A stretch of DNA of 64,000 nucleotides from CAVTZP01 sp963739245 (lineage in GTDB: Bacteria > Chloroflexota > Dehalococcoidia > Dehalococcoidales > BS750m-G39), in the NCBI GenBank assembly GCA_963739245.1, contig CAVTZP010000005.1, forward strand, positions 62,001 to 126,000. Direction: 5' to 3'. Every line of letters starts with the position of its first letter. Positions within the stretch are counted from its first letter, which is position 1. The notes beneath the pieces are model-generated. The model was not told where the DNA came from. It worked only from the letters and a program-made list of their open reading frames with translations, and searched no databases. Below, one piece after another: positions 26,346 through 34,774 of the stretch. The position numbers were made by a program, and so were the translations under genes.

Positions 26346-27737
26346 ATGGCTAAAAGATACGATGTTATCATCGTTGGTGGTGGTCCAGCGGCTATCTTTG
26401 CCGCCCTTGAGCTGTCCCAAGCCTCTGGCCTGGATATCCTGCTTATAGAGAAAGGGAGGCATATTGATAATCGCCACTGCCCGACCCGTGACACCGGCAA
26501 TCCCTGCCCCCCATGCTCACCGTGTAACCTTGTCTGTGGTCTGGGTGGGGCTGGCGCTTTCAGCGACGGCAAGCTAACCCTATCATCGCTGGTTGGCGGC
26601 CGGCTCCCCAGTTACCTCGGGGAGAGCGAGACTGAAGCCCTTATCCGCTATGTTGATGAGGTATACCTCAGGTTTGGCGCCCCGAGCAAGCTGTATGGTG
26701 TGGGCCAGGGAATTGACGTGCTGAGCGCTAAGGCTGACCGCGCCGGGCTCAAGCTGGTGGCGGTGCCTATCCGCCACCTGGGCACCGAGAATTGCCGTTC
26801 GGTGCTTAAGGCGATGTGGGATTACCTTAGCCCGCATATAGAGTTCAGGCTTGAGACAATGGCGGCCACCATCACTACTGACCAGGGTAAGGTCAAAGGG
26901 ATTAAGACGGAAGCCGGGGAGAGCTTTGACTGCCGCTACCTTATTCTGGCTCCGGGAAGGGAAGGAGCCGATTGGCTCGCCCAGGAAGCGGGCCGACTCA
27001 ATCTGATCGTAGATATCAACCCCGTTGATGTTGGGGTTAGGGTCGAGGTGCCGGCGACAGTAATGGAGGAGTTGACCAGTGTCCTCTATGAGTCAAAGCT
27101 GGAGTTTCAGTCAAAGAGCTTTGACGACCGGGTCAGGACCTTCTGTATGTGTCCTGGTGGAGAGGTCATCATGGAGACCACCGGTGGTGGTGACCCGGTA
27201 ATCACCGTTAACGGTCATAGCTATGCCGAGCGTAAGACCAGCAACACCAACTTTGCCCTGCTGGTGAGCACAACCTTCACCAAGCCGTTTCGGGAGCCTA
27301 TCGCCTACGGCAAATACCTGGCGAGGCTGGCTAATATTTTAAGCGGCGGGGTTCTGCTCCAGCGCTTTGGCGACCTCATGGCGGGTCGGCGTTCCACCCC
27401 AGCCCGCATTGAAAGGGGCTTGGTTCAGCCGACACTAATCGATGCCACTCCCGGCGACCTCAGCTTTGCCCTCCCCTACCGCTACCTCACCGACATAGTG
27501 GAGATGCTCAAGGCAATGGATAAGCTGGCGCCGGGTGTCGCCTCAGACCACACCCTGCTTTACGGGACTGAGGTTAAATTCTACTCCAGCCGGCCTCAAC
27601 TCAGCCCCAGCCTGGAGACCGAGGTCAGCAACCTGTTTGCCGTTGGCGATGGGGCTGGCATTAGCCGTGGCTTGATTCAGGCGTCAGCTTCCGGTGTGGT
27701 CGCCGCCCGCGAGATATTAAGGAGGGGCAAGCATTAG
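26346..27737 (+). CDS. FAD-dependent dehydrogenase (COG2509 type)
   Basis: 463 residues from ATG 26346. N-terminal dinucleotide fold YDVIIVGGGPAAIFAALELS, then a Cys-rich loop DTGNPCPPCSPCNLVCGLGGAGAFSDGKL typical of this group. The C-terminal FAD loop is NLFAVGDGAGISRGLIQASASG. Homologues are uncharacterised flavoproteins with a putative electron or redox role in anaerobes. The earlier frame start (26301) lies inside the -35 box. Adjacent and divergent to an XRE regulator. It is followed by a copy of the dispersed repeat, which can act as its terminator. Confidence 0.85.
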   Translation: MAKRYDVIIVGGGPAAIFAALELSQASGLDILLIEKGRHIDNRHCPTRDTGNPCPPCSPCNLVCGLGGAGAFSDGKLTLSSLVGGRLPSYLGESETEALIRYVDEVYLRFGAPSKLYGVGQGIDVLSAKADRAGLKLVAVPIRHLGTENCRSVLKAMWDYLSPHIEFRLETMAATITTDQGKVKGIKTEAGESFDCRYLILAPGREGADWLAQEAGRLNLIVDINPVDVGVRVEVPATVMEELTSVLYESKLEFQSKSFDDRVRTFCMCPGGEVIMETTGGGDPVITVNGHSYAERKTSNTNFALLVSTTFTKPFREPIAYGKYLARLANILSGGVLLQRFGDLMAGRRSTPARIERGLVQPTLIDATPGDLSFALPYRYLTDIVEMLKAMDKLAPGVASDHTLLYGTEVKFYSSRPQLSPSLETEVSNLFAVGDGAGISRGLIQASASGVVAAREILRRGKH

Positions 27738-27751
27738 CCCCAGTTTTATAT

Positions 27752-27887
27752 GGTAACCCTATCCCCCTGACCCCCTTCCCCTGAGGGGAAGGGGGGAGTA
27801 GTTTTAAGAGGGGGGTGAATCCCCCCTCTTTTTTATTCCTCCCCCTCTCCTTTTGAAGGAGAGGGGGATACAGGGGGTGAGGTTACC
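27752..27887. repeat. Dispersed palindromic repeat, copy B (inverted)
   Basis: 136 bp in the opposite orientation to copy A: GGTAACCCTATCCCCCTGAC ... GTGAGGTTACC. The central hairpin GAGGGGGGTGAATCCCCCCTC followed by TTTTTT makes a good rho-independent terminator for the FAD dehydrogenase. Together with copy A it brackets the XRE/dehydrogenase pair. Confidence 0.8.
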
Positions 27888-27892
27888 TATGG

Positions 27893-27921
27893 TTGACAGG
27901 GCGATTCAAGCTGACTAGAAT
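27893..27921 (+). promoter_or_regulatory. Promoter of rpsU-yqeY
   Basis: TTGACA (27893-27898), 17-nt spacer, TAGAAT (27916-27921). TSS near 27928, about 48 nt before the rpsU start. Confidence 0.75.
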
Positions 27922-27975
27922 GTAGTGATGTAAAACGACCTGAGGGTAAGATTGTGAGAAGGAGGCGGATGCCAT

Positions 27976-28176
27976 GTGGCTAATGTAAGAGCTGGCGGTG
28001 ATGAGAGCTTTGAGAGTTTGCTCCGTCGGTTTAACCGGAAGGTGCAAAATGATGGCATCTTATCTGAGATACGCCGCCGCGAATACTTTGAGAAGCCTAG
28101 CCTTAAGCGTAAGCGAAAGGAAGCAGCCAAGAGACGCAAGAGCGCGAGAAGTTCAAGGGGTTCAACAAGAAGATAG
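27976..28176 (+). CDS. rpsU: 30S ribosomal protein bS21
   Basis: 66 residues. VRAGGDESFESLLRRFNRKVQNDGILSEIRRREYFEKPSLKRKRK matches bS21 almost end to end, followed by the usual Lys/Arg/Ser-rich tail. The start is GTG 27976 with AGGAGG 10 nt upstream. bS21 binds the platform of the 30S subunit near the anti-Shine-Dalgarno and assists initiation. It is followed by the YqeY-like gene after 9 nt, a pairing common in bacteria, so the two form one operon. Confidence 0.95.
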   Translation: MANVRAGGDESFESLLRRFNRKVQNDGILSEIRRREYFEKPSLKRKRKEAAKRRKSARSSRGSTRR

Positions 28177-28185
28177 TAAGTAATT

Positions 28186-28644
28186 ATGGAACAGAAAGAA
28201 GCCGCACTAAAGCAAAAGCTGGTGGATGACCTCAAGCAGGCGTTAAGACAGGGGGATAAGGTGAGGCGCTCGGTCATCCGCTTATTGATAGCAGCGATTA
28301 ATAATGCCGAAATCGCCCGTCAGGCTAAATTAGAGGACACCGATATTTACGGCGTTATTGCCAAGGAAATCAGGCAGCGCAAAGAGAGTATTGATGCCTT
28401 TAAGCAGGGCAACCGCCCCGACCTGGTGGCTCAAGAGGAGGCCGAGCTAGCCGTCCTTCAGGAATACCTGCCCCAGCAGATTAGCCGGGAGGAGATTGTG
28501 GCCGCAGCCCGCCAGGTTATTGCCGAGGTTGGGGCACAGGGGCTCGGTGATAAGGGGAAGGTCATGCCCAAGCTCATCGCTCAGCTCAAGGGCAAAGCCG
28601 ATGGGCGTTTGATAAACGAGGTAGTAACCGAGCTACTCTCCTAA
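28186..28644 (+). CDS. GatB/YqeY domain protein
   Basis: 152 residues. LKQALRQGDKVRRSVIRLLIAAINNAEIARQ, then EIRQRKESIDAFKQGNRPDLVAQEEAELAVLQEYLPQQIS and GKVMPKLIAQLKGKADGRLINEVV are the conserved blocks of the YqeY family, similar to the C-terminal domain of GatB. A tRNA-related or amidotransferase-like role is assumed from similarity and is not proven. It overlaps the convergent radical SAM gene by 12 bp. Co-transcribed with rpsU. Confidence 0.92.
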   Translation: MEQKEAALKQKLVDDLKQALRQGDKVRRSVIRLLIAAINNAEIARQAKLEDTDIYGVIAKEIRQRKESIDAFKQGNRPDLVAQEEAELAVLQEYLPQQISREEIVAAARQVIAEVGAQGLGDKGKVMPKLIAQLKGKADGRLINEVVTELLS

Positions 28645-30243
28645 CGCCGAGTCAAAGCCCTTTTCCAGCTCGTTTTTCAAGTGCTTGAGCTTTGTCCCGG
28701 AATCTATTATAGCCCACGGTAACCTCTGTTTGGTATCCCATCTCTGGTTGACATAATAATCAATGTCTAGCTGGCACTTTTCTAGTGCTTTACGCCAGCC
28801 AGATAGCGATACCTCCTCCATATTAGCCAGCACCTCGGCTATTTTTTCGTCCCCCCGGGCTAAAACCCCCTGCACCTGACTCCACATCGGGCTTTCACTA
28901 TTAATCTTGATGCCCTTCGGCATCAAGCGGTTTTTAAGTAAGGACAAACGCTGGTTCAGGATAGAGGGCTCGGTCATGGGCAGCCACTGGAAGGGTGTGC
29001 CGGCCTTGGGCACAAAGGGAGCAATATTAAGCACCAGGCGGCAGCCAGCCGGCTGCTTATCAAGGATATCCTTGCCCTTTAGCGTCAGTCTTATAATCCC
29101 TTCTATATCCTCCTCGGTCTCCGTGGGCAAGCCAATCATGAAGTAGAGCTTGACCTGCCTTATCCCCTGCTCCGCCACCTTCCCCATCGCCTCCAGGATA
29201 TCCTCCTCGGAGAGGCCTTTTTTTATCATCTGGCGCAGGCGCTGGGAGCCAGCCTCGGGGGCAAGGGCAATGGTTCGGGCTTCTCCCTTAGCCAGCTCCC
29301 TCAATACAATGCGAGAGAGTGGTCTCATGCGCAGGGAGCTGATGGAGAGTTCAGCCCCCATCTGCCCCAGTTTTAATAAGAGCTCCTCTATCCGGGGGTG
29401 GTCGGAGACGGCAGCCCCAACCAGCCCCAGGCGCTTTCTATATTTAAGTCCCTGCTCCGCCTGGACTATCAGATTGTCCAGAGAGCGATAGCGCATGGGG
29501 TGGAAGGCTTGCCCGGTGAGGCAGAAGCGGCAGCCCCAGTTGCATCCCCGCTCCACCTCAATTAAATAAAGGTCGCCCAGCTCGGTGTCCGGGGTGAGTA
29601 TGATTGAGGTGACCGGAAAGTCATCCAGATTTTTTGCCCACTGGCGGACTACTGGCTTTCCCGAATAGTATTGCGGGACATAGATGCCGGGCAGTGCCGC
29701 CAGCGCCTTCAATAATTCATCCCGCCTGCCACCGAGGCTCTTAAATAGTACCGGCATCATGGCGGGTAGTATGGGCTCGGCTTCACCGATGCACAGGCAG
29801 TCAAAGAATGGAGAAAGAGGCAGGGGATTGGCGATGATGCAGGGGCCACCGGCGATAAGCAGGGGATGCCTCTCATCACGGTCGGCGGCATAAATGGGTA
29901 TGCCGCTGGCTTTAAGCATAGGGACGATATTGAAGTAGTCAAGCTCGTAGGAAACAGAAAAGGCAAGAACGGCGAAGTCAGAAAGCGGGCGCTGAGACTC
30001 CAGGGAGAGAGGGGGTAGACGCTTGTCCCTGTTTTCCCTTTCCCAGAAGGCTCGTTCGCAGACAACCTCATTATAACTATTGAGCAGGCGATAGATGGTA
30101 TGGAGTCCGAGATTGGACATGCCTAGATAGTAGGAGTTGGGGTAGACCAGGGCGATGGGGATTCTACCCCCCCAGTCCTTGATGATGGCCCCCTGCTCCC
30201 GGGAGAGCCGCCGCCTCGCTTTCTTGATTTCATTCCAAGCCAT
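28633..30243 (-). CDS. Radical SAM protein (TIGR03960-like)
   Basis: 536 residues. The N-terminal B12-binding-like region has IALVYPNSYYLGMSNLGLHTIYRLLN, then AFSVSYELDYFNIVPML and LLIAGGPCIIANPLP. The Fe-S motif CNWGCRFC is near residue 235, followed by IALAPEAGSQRLRQMIKKGLSEEDIL and MIGLPTETEEDI. This family is often next to a DUF2344 gene linked to tRNA modification, but none is adjacent here. It reads against yqeY and is separated from nrdJ by a terminator. Chemistry is unknown. Confidence 0.85.
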   Translation of the reverse strand: MAWNEIKKARRRLSREQGAIIKDWGGRIPIALVYPNSYYLGMSNLGLHTIYRLLNSYNEVVCERAFWERENRDKRLPPLSLESQRPLSDFAVLAFSVSYELDYFNIVPMLKASGIPIYAADRDERHPLLIAGGPCIIANPLPLSPFFDCLCIGEAEPILPAMMPVLFKSLGGRRDELLKALAALPGIYVPQYYSGKPVVRQWAKNLDDFPVTSIILTPDTELGDLYLIEVERGCNWGCRFCLTGQAFHPMRYRSLDNLIVQAEQGLKYRKRLGLVGAAVSDHPRIEELLLKLGQMGAELSISSLRMRPLSRIVLRELAKGEARTIALAPEAGSQRLRQMIKKGLSEEDILEAMGKVAEQGIRQVKLYFMIGLPTETEEDIEGIIRLTLKGKDILDKQPAGCRLVLNIAPFVPKAGTPFQWLPMTEPSILNQRLSLLKNRLMPKGIKINSESPMWSQVQGVLARGDEKIAEVLANMEEVSLSGWRKALEKCQLDIDYYVNQRWDTKQRLPWAIIDSGTKLKHLKNELEKGFDSALGE

Positions 30244-30293
30244 AATAGTGGTTTCATTATATAGGCTCTAGAATAAAATTGCGATTTTGGGGG

Positions 30294-30327
30294 AAGAATA
30301 AAAAGAGAGGGGGCGGAGCCCCCTCTC
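30294..30327 (-). terminator. Terminator of nrdR-nrdJ
   Basis: Minus strand GAGAGGGGGC-TCC-GCCCCCTCTC followed by TTTTTATTC, 28 nt after the nrdJ stop. The stem resembles the centre of the dispersed repeat without its ends. Confidence 0.85.
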
Positions 30328-30354
30328 ATGATGATACTCCCGTTCCCTATATTT

Positions 30355-32901
30355 CTAGCACTTAGTATAGCCGCAAGAGGGGCAGTTGTAGCACCCCTCC
30401 TGGTAGCGGAGCAGGTTGCCGCACTCCGGGCACTGCCCGGCAAGGTTCCTGGCTAAGCCGTAGTCCTCCAGCTTTGGTTCAGCGCCGCCGCCAATGTGCT
30501 TCTCCAGGACGCTGGCAATGGCATCGGCGCAGGAGAGGATGGACTTGCCCTCTTCCCAGGCGATGGAGGGGCAGCGGATGCCCCGCAGCTGCTTTACCAC
30601 CGAGGCAACATCTACCCCAGCTCTTAGTGCCAGAGAGATAAGCCGGCAGGTGGCTTCAAGCTGTGCCGAGGCACAACCTCCAGCCTTGCCCAGATTGGAG
30701 AAGACCTCGCATATGCCTTGCTCATCGGAGTTCACCGTTACATAGAGGGCGCCACAGCCGGTGTTGACTCTTTCGGTAACCCCGTTGGTTACCTTTGACC
30801 TCTTCCTGGGGGTAAGCCCGACACCATCAACCTTTTCCTCCTTCTCCCGGCCCGTGACCAGCACCTGGGTCTCGCGGCTCCGGTCCCGATAGATAGTTAT
30901 CCCCTTCAGCCCCTCGTCATAAGCCATCATATAAACCCTGGCGATGTCTTCCCTGGTGGCCTCGTGGGGGAAGTTGACCGTCTTGGAGACGGCATTATCG
31001 GTAGACCGCTGAAAGGCGGCTTGCACCCTCACATGCCACTGGGGGCTTATCTCGTGGGCGGTAACGAACAGGCGCTTGATTTTCTCGGGAACACCCTCAA
31101 TATCGCTGAGGTGAGCACCCTCGGCCAGCTTCTGCATCAGCTCTTTGGAGTAGAAGCCCCCCTTTCTCGCCGCCTCTTCAAAGTACGGGTTCACCTCAAT
31201 TAGCCGGGCGCCGTCAAGGATATTTCTGGTATAGCTCAGGGCAAAGAGGGGCTCAATGCCGCTGGAGCAACCGGCGATTATACTCAGGGTGCCGGTGGGG
31301 GCGATGGTGGTGCCGGAGGCATTCCTCATCCGGGGACCCCCCGGCCTATCGTAGATACTGCCACTAAAGGCGGGGAAAACGCCTCGCTCCTTGGCCAGTT
31401 CTACTGACGCCTTAGTTGCCTCATCCTGCACAAAGCGCATAATCTCGGTGGCAACCTTGAGCGTCTCCTCTGAGTCATAGGGGATGCCGAGCTCAATTAG
31501 CATGTCGGCGAAGCCCATCACCCCCAGCCCTATCTTTCTCGTTTTCTTGGTCATCTCCTCTATCTGGGGCAGGGGGAACTTATTGACATCAATGACATTA
31601 TCTAAAAACCTCACCGCGACCTTTACTGTCTCCGCCAGCTTGGGGTAATCAATCTTAAAACTGCCATTGGCGGCTCTTAGCATCCTGGCCAGGTTAATCG
31701 AGCCGAGGTTGCATGACTCGTAGGGCAGCAGTGGCTGCTCACCGCAGGGGTTAGTCGATTCAATCCGGCCCAGTTGCGGGGTGGGGTTAGCCTTATTTAT
31801 CTGGTCAATGAAGACAACGCCGGGGTCGCCGGTCTTCCACGCCATGTCCACTATCTTATCAAAGACCTCCCTGGCGTTGAGCTTAGTTACCACCTCCCTG
31901 GTGCGTGGGTTTACCAGGTTATAGTCCTTGCCGGCCTTGACCGCCTCCATAAACTCATTGGTTACCGCCACCGAGATATTGAAGTTAGTCAAGGCGGTAG
32001 GGTCGTCCTTGGCGGTTATGAACCGCATAATATCGGGGTGGTCAACGCTGAGTATGCCCATGTTTGCCCCCCGGCGCGTCCCCCCCTGCTTGGTGACATC
32101 GGTGGTGGTGTCAAACACCCCCATAAAAGAGACCGGACCACTGGCGACACCCGAGGTGGACTTGACAAAGTCGCCCTCCGGTCTCAGGTGGCTGAAGGAG
32201 AACCCGGTGCCCCCGCCGCTCTTATGAATGAGGGCGGTATACTTTACCGCATCAAAGATGGACTCCATTGAGTCGCTAACGGGAATGACAAAGCAGGCTG
32301 ACAATTGCCCCAGTTCCCGCCCGGCGTTCATCAGGGTGGGAGAGTTGGGCAGGAACTCAAGGCTTGCCATCAGCTGGTAGAACCCCTCTTCGGTTGCCTT
32401 GGCATCCGCCTTGGGACTATAGATAAGCTCCGCCGAGGCAATGGCCCCTGCCACCCGCCGGAACATCTCCTCTGCGGTCTCAATGACCTTTCCCTGCTTA
32501 TCTTTTTCCAGATACCTTCTTTCCAGGACCTGAACCGCATTTTCGCTGAGACCGATGCCAGCTGTCGGCTTAATTCCGGGCTTAACGATACTGGTTGGTT
32601 CCATCTCGGGTTTAACCTCCTCTCGTTTGGGTGGCGCTTCAGCAGCCAGAATCTCCTTGACCATAGCTTCAATTTCGGCATCGGTCGGCAGACGCTGGCG
32701 GTGGGTACGCTTTCCTACCAGGTCTTCCATGCCCGGTAAAGCCGGCATGTATTCCTTCTGTGTCTTTTCCAGCCGCTCAATGACCTGGGTTGTCAGCCGC
32801 TCCACCACCTGCCTGTCCCTTATACCCATGGACTCGGCGGCGGCGAAAATGGCCCGCGCAATCTGGGTGCGGTCAACTAGTGGCTTGTTAGCTGGGTTCA
32901 T
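30355..32901 (-). CDS. nrdJ: Adenosylcobalamin-dependent ribonucleoside-diphosphate reductase (class II)
   Basis: 848 residues. It reduces ribonucleotides to deoxyribonucleotides using a B12-derived thiyl radical. An ATP-cone-like region at residues 1-100 is followed by the barrel: ELGQLSACFVIPVSDSMESIF, GGGTGFSFSHLRPEGDFV, and NPCGEQPLLPYESCNLGSINL with the catalytic Cys, then the PTGTLSIIAGCSSGIEPLF loop. The C-terminal CPECGNLLRYQEGCYNCPSCGYTKC holds redox or Zn Cys. Class II enzymes need no oxygen or glycyl activase. It overlaps nrdR by ATGA, so the two genes are one operon under NrdR control. Confidence 0.96.
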   Translation of the reverse strand: MNPANKPLVDRTQIARAIFAAAESMGIRDRQVVERLTTQVIERLEKTQKEYMPALPGMEDLVGKRTHRQRLPTDAEIEAMVKEILAAEAPPKREEVKPEMEPTSIVKPGIKPTAGIGLSENAVQVLERRYLEKDKQGKVIETAEEMFRRVAGAIASAELIYSPKADAKATEEGFYQLMASLEFLPNSPTLMNAGRELGQLSACFVIPVSDSMESIFDAVKYTALIHKSGGGTGFSFSHLRPEGDFVKSTSGVASGPVSFMGVFDTTTDVTKQGGTRRGANMGILSVDHPDIMRFITAKDDPTALTNFNISVAVTNEFMEAVKAGKDYNLVNPRTREVVTKLNAREVFDKIVDMAWKTGDPGVVFIDQINKANPTPQLGRIESTNPCGEQPLLPYESCNLGSINLARMLRAANGSFKIDYPKLAETVKVAVRFLDNVIDVNKFPLPQIEEMTKKTRKIGLGVMGFADMLIELGIPYDSEETLKVATEIMRFVQDEATKASVELAKERGVFPAFSGSIYDRPGGPRMRNASGTTIAPTGTLSIIAGCSSGIEPLFALSYTRNILDGARLIEVNPYFEEAARKGGFYSKELMQKLAEGAHLSDIEGVPEKIKRLFVTAHEISPQWHVRVQAAFQRSTDNAVSKTVNFPHEATREDIARVYMMAYDEGLKGITIYRDRSRETQVLVTGREKEEKVDGVGLTPRKRSKVTNGVTERVNTGCGALYVTVNSDEQGICEVFSNLGKAGGCASAQLEATCRLISLALRAGVDVASVVKQLRGIRCPSIAWEEGKSILSCADAIASVLEKHIGGGAEPKLEDYGLARNLAGQCPECGNLLRYQEGCYNCPSCGYTKC

Positions 32902-33455
32902 GTCCGACTCCTTACTTTACTCCGTTTGCGGCTTGCCCGGTGGCCCTTAATTGCTCCCACCAGCTCCGCCTCGGGCAGTAGCGGCAGTTGGCCGGAAGGT
33001 GTCTCATCGCCACTGAGCAGGGTATCTACCTCCTGTTTTAACGCGGTAATATCAGCAAATTCCCGATAGACGCTGGCAAAACGGATATAAGCAATGTGGT
33101 CCAGCTTCTTCAGTCGTTCTATTACCATATCACCAATAAGGTCACTGGGTATCTCCGCTTTGCCCAGGCGGTAAAGCTCAGCCTCTATATCATCAACTAG
33201 CTTCTCTATAGCACCGGTAGGCAGTGGCCTTTTTTCACAGGCCTTGTGGATACCAGAAAGCAGCTTGTTGCGGTCAAATTCCTCACGCCTCTCATCCTTT
33301 TTAGTCACAAAGAGGCTGGCTGGCTGGAGTCTCTCATAGGTGGTGAAGCGAGCGCCGCAGCTCAAGCACTGGCGCCGACGGCGTACCCCATCGTTGACAT
33401 CACGGGAATCCACAACCTTAGAGTCATAGTGTCCACAATAGGGACAATTCATCAT
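32898..33455 (-). CDS. nrdR: NrdR transcriptional repressor
   Basis: 185 residues. The N-terminal Zn ribbon is MNCPYCGHYDSKVVDSRDV...RRRRQCLSCGARFTTYER. An ATP-cone domain (VTKKDERREEFDRNKLLSGIHKACEKRPL) and IRFASVYREFADI follow. NrdR binds ATP/dATP and represses ribonucleotide reductase genes. The protein is about 30 residues longer than most NrdRs, with a basic tail (RASRKRSKVRSRT). Its start is downstream of two NrdR boxes, so it is autoregulated together with nrdJ. Confidence 0.95.
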   Translation of the reverse strand: MMNCPYCGHYDSKVVDSRDVNDGVRRRRQCLSCGARFTTYERLQPASLFVTKKDERREEFDRNKLLSGIHKACEKRPLPTGAIEKLVDDIEAELYRLGKAEIPSDLIGDMVIERLKKLDHIAYIRFASVYREFADITALKQEVDTLLSGDETPSGQLPLLPEAELVGAIKGHRASRKRSKVRSRT

Positions 33456-33461
33456 TAACCC

Positions 33462-33515
33462 CTACATTCTATAGTGTAGAGATTATAAAATACCACAATA
33501 TGTAGTATTTGTCAA
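33462..33515 (-). promoter_or_regulatory. nrdR promoter with two NrdR boxes
   Basis: Minus-strand TTGACA (33510-33515), 17-nt spacer, TATTTT (33487-33492). Box 2 (33493-33508, CCACAATATGTAGTAT) fills the spacer and box 1 (33462-33477, CTACATTCTATAGTGT) covers the start region. Both match the palindrome ACACwATATATwGTGT at 12-13 of 16 positions. Their offset is 31 bp, three helical turns, as in known NrdR operators. Confidence 0.8.
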
Positions 33516-33538
33516 GGGGTTATTGGGCTAAGAAAGGA

Positions 33539-33578
33539 ATAAAAAGAAGGCATTAGGACAGGAACTCCTATCGCCTTC
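33539..33578 (-). terminator. Terminator of ftsZ
   Basis: Minus strand GAAGGC / GCCTTC outer stem with an inner AGGA/TCCT pairing, followed by TTTTTATTCC, 35 nt after the ftsZ stop. It separates the division cluster from nrdR. Confidence 0.8.
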
Positions 33579-33612
33579 AGCCTGGCTTATAAATTCCTGC
33601 GGAATTTTACCA

Positions 33613-34737
33613 CTAGGATGCGCCAGGCGTGGTCTTAACCGGGTTGGTTGCTTGTGGTATTGGCTGACGCCGATGGCTAAATAGCGGACGACGCAGGAAG
33701 GCAGGAACATCCAGTTCATCATCGCTCTTTAGGCCCTTAAGCAGTTGGGTAAACTCGTCTTCCCGGCTAACTCCGGCTAGGCCTAGCTTGGAGGCGAAGC
33801 CGGTGGCGATTAGGGTAATCCTTACCTCCTCCTTCATACTCGGGTCCTGAACCACGCCAAAGATGATGTTAGCCGCCGGGTCTACTGCCTCTCTTATTGA
33901 CTCAGCCGCTTCATTAACCTCAAACAGGGAAAGCCCGGGACCGCCGGCAATATTGAACAGCACTCCCTTTGCCCCCTCCATGGAGACATCCAGTAGCGGG
34001 CTAGCCAGGGCTTCCTTAGCGGCGTCAACCGCTCGGTTCTTACCGGTACCAACGCCTATGGACATCCAAGCCGGACCAGCGTCCTTCATCACTGTCTTAA
34101 CATCGGCAAAGTCAAGATTAATCAGCCCGGGGACAGTGATAACCTCAGCAATAGCCTGAACCCCGTGGCGCAACACATCGTCAGCCAGCTTAAAGGCATT
34201 ATCTACCCCTGTCGTCTCATCACAGAGGTCAAGCAAGCGGTCGTTAGGGATGATGATAAGGGTGTCGACCTTGCCCAGGAGGCGGAAAATGCCATCGTTT
34301 GCCACCTCAGTACGGTGGACACCTTCAAAGGTGAACGGCTTGGTGACGACGGCAATGGTGAGAGCTCCAGCTTGCTTACTTATCTCAGCCACCACTGAGG
34401 CTGAGCCGGTGCCGGTGCCACCACCCATACCGCAGGTGATAAACACCATATCAGACCCGGCGAGAAGTTCCTTAAGGTCGTCGCGGCTTTCTTCGGCTGC
34501 CTTCTGACCTAGGATATGGTCACCACCTGACCCCAACCCCCGGGTGAGCTTCTCGCCAAGCTGGATACGAACCGGGGCTTCGGTGATGGCCAGAGCTTGG
34601 GCATCAGTATTGGCGCCAATGAACTCCACCCCCCGAATCTGCTCCCTGACCATGCGGGTTATGGCGTTGCAGCCACCCCCACCCAGGCCGATAACCTTAA
34701 TCTTAGCCGGATTAGCACTGAAACTCGCTTTTGCCAT
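33613..34737 (-). CDS. ftsZ: Cell division GTPase FtsZ
   Basis: 374 residues. The tubulin signature GMGGGTGTGS is near residue 110, with IKVIGLGGGGCNAI at the N-terminus and the synergy-loop NLDFADVKTVM near 210. The C-terminal peptide DELDVPAFLRR is the usual FtsA/SepF-binding tail. It is followed by an unusual 24-residue extension (RPLFSHRRQPIPQATNP...). FtsZ polymerises into the division ring. It follows ftsA by 37 nt; ribosome site AAGGAGGAGGAG precedes the start. The extra tail after the conserved peptide deserves note. Confidence 0.97.
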   Translation of the reverse strand: MAKASFSANPAKIKVIGLGGGGCNAITRMVREQIRGVEFIGANTDAQALAITEAPVRIQLGEKLTRGLGSGGDHILGQKAAEESRDDLKELLAGSDMVFITCGMGGGTGTGSASVVAEISKQAGALTIAVVTKPFTFEGVHRTEVANDGIFRLLGKVDTLIIIPNDRLLDLCDETTGVDNAFKLADDVLRHGVQAIAEVITVPGLINLDFADVKTVMKDAGPAWMSIGVGTGKNRAVDAAKEALASPLLDVSMEGAKGVLFNIAGGPGLSLFEVNEAAESIREAVDPAANIIFGVVQDPSMKEEVRITLIATGFASKLGLAGVSREDEFTQLLKGLKSDDELDVPAFLRRPLFSHRRQPIPQATNPVKTTPGAS

Positions 34738-34774
34738 CTCCTCCTCCTTTCTTTACCACTTACTGGAAATCATA

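Noticed and set aside
25301..27887. Repeats A and B as ends of a composite transposon
   Set aside because: No transposase lies between them and the same repeat occurs singly elsewhere; moved to the findings as a possibility only for the repeat family.
31774..32271. 165-codon rightward frame inside nrdJ
   Set aside because: It is fully antisense to a conserved region of the reductase, with no start signal or known domain.
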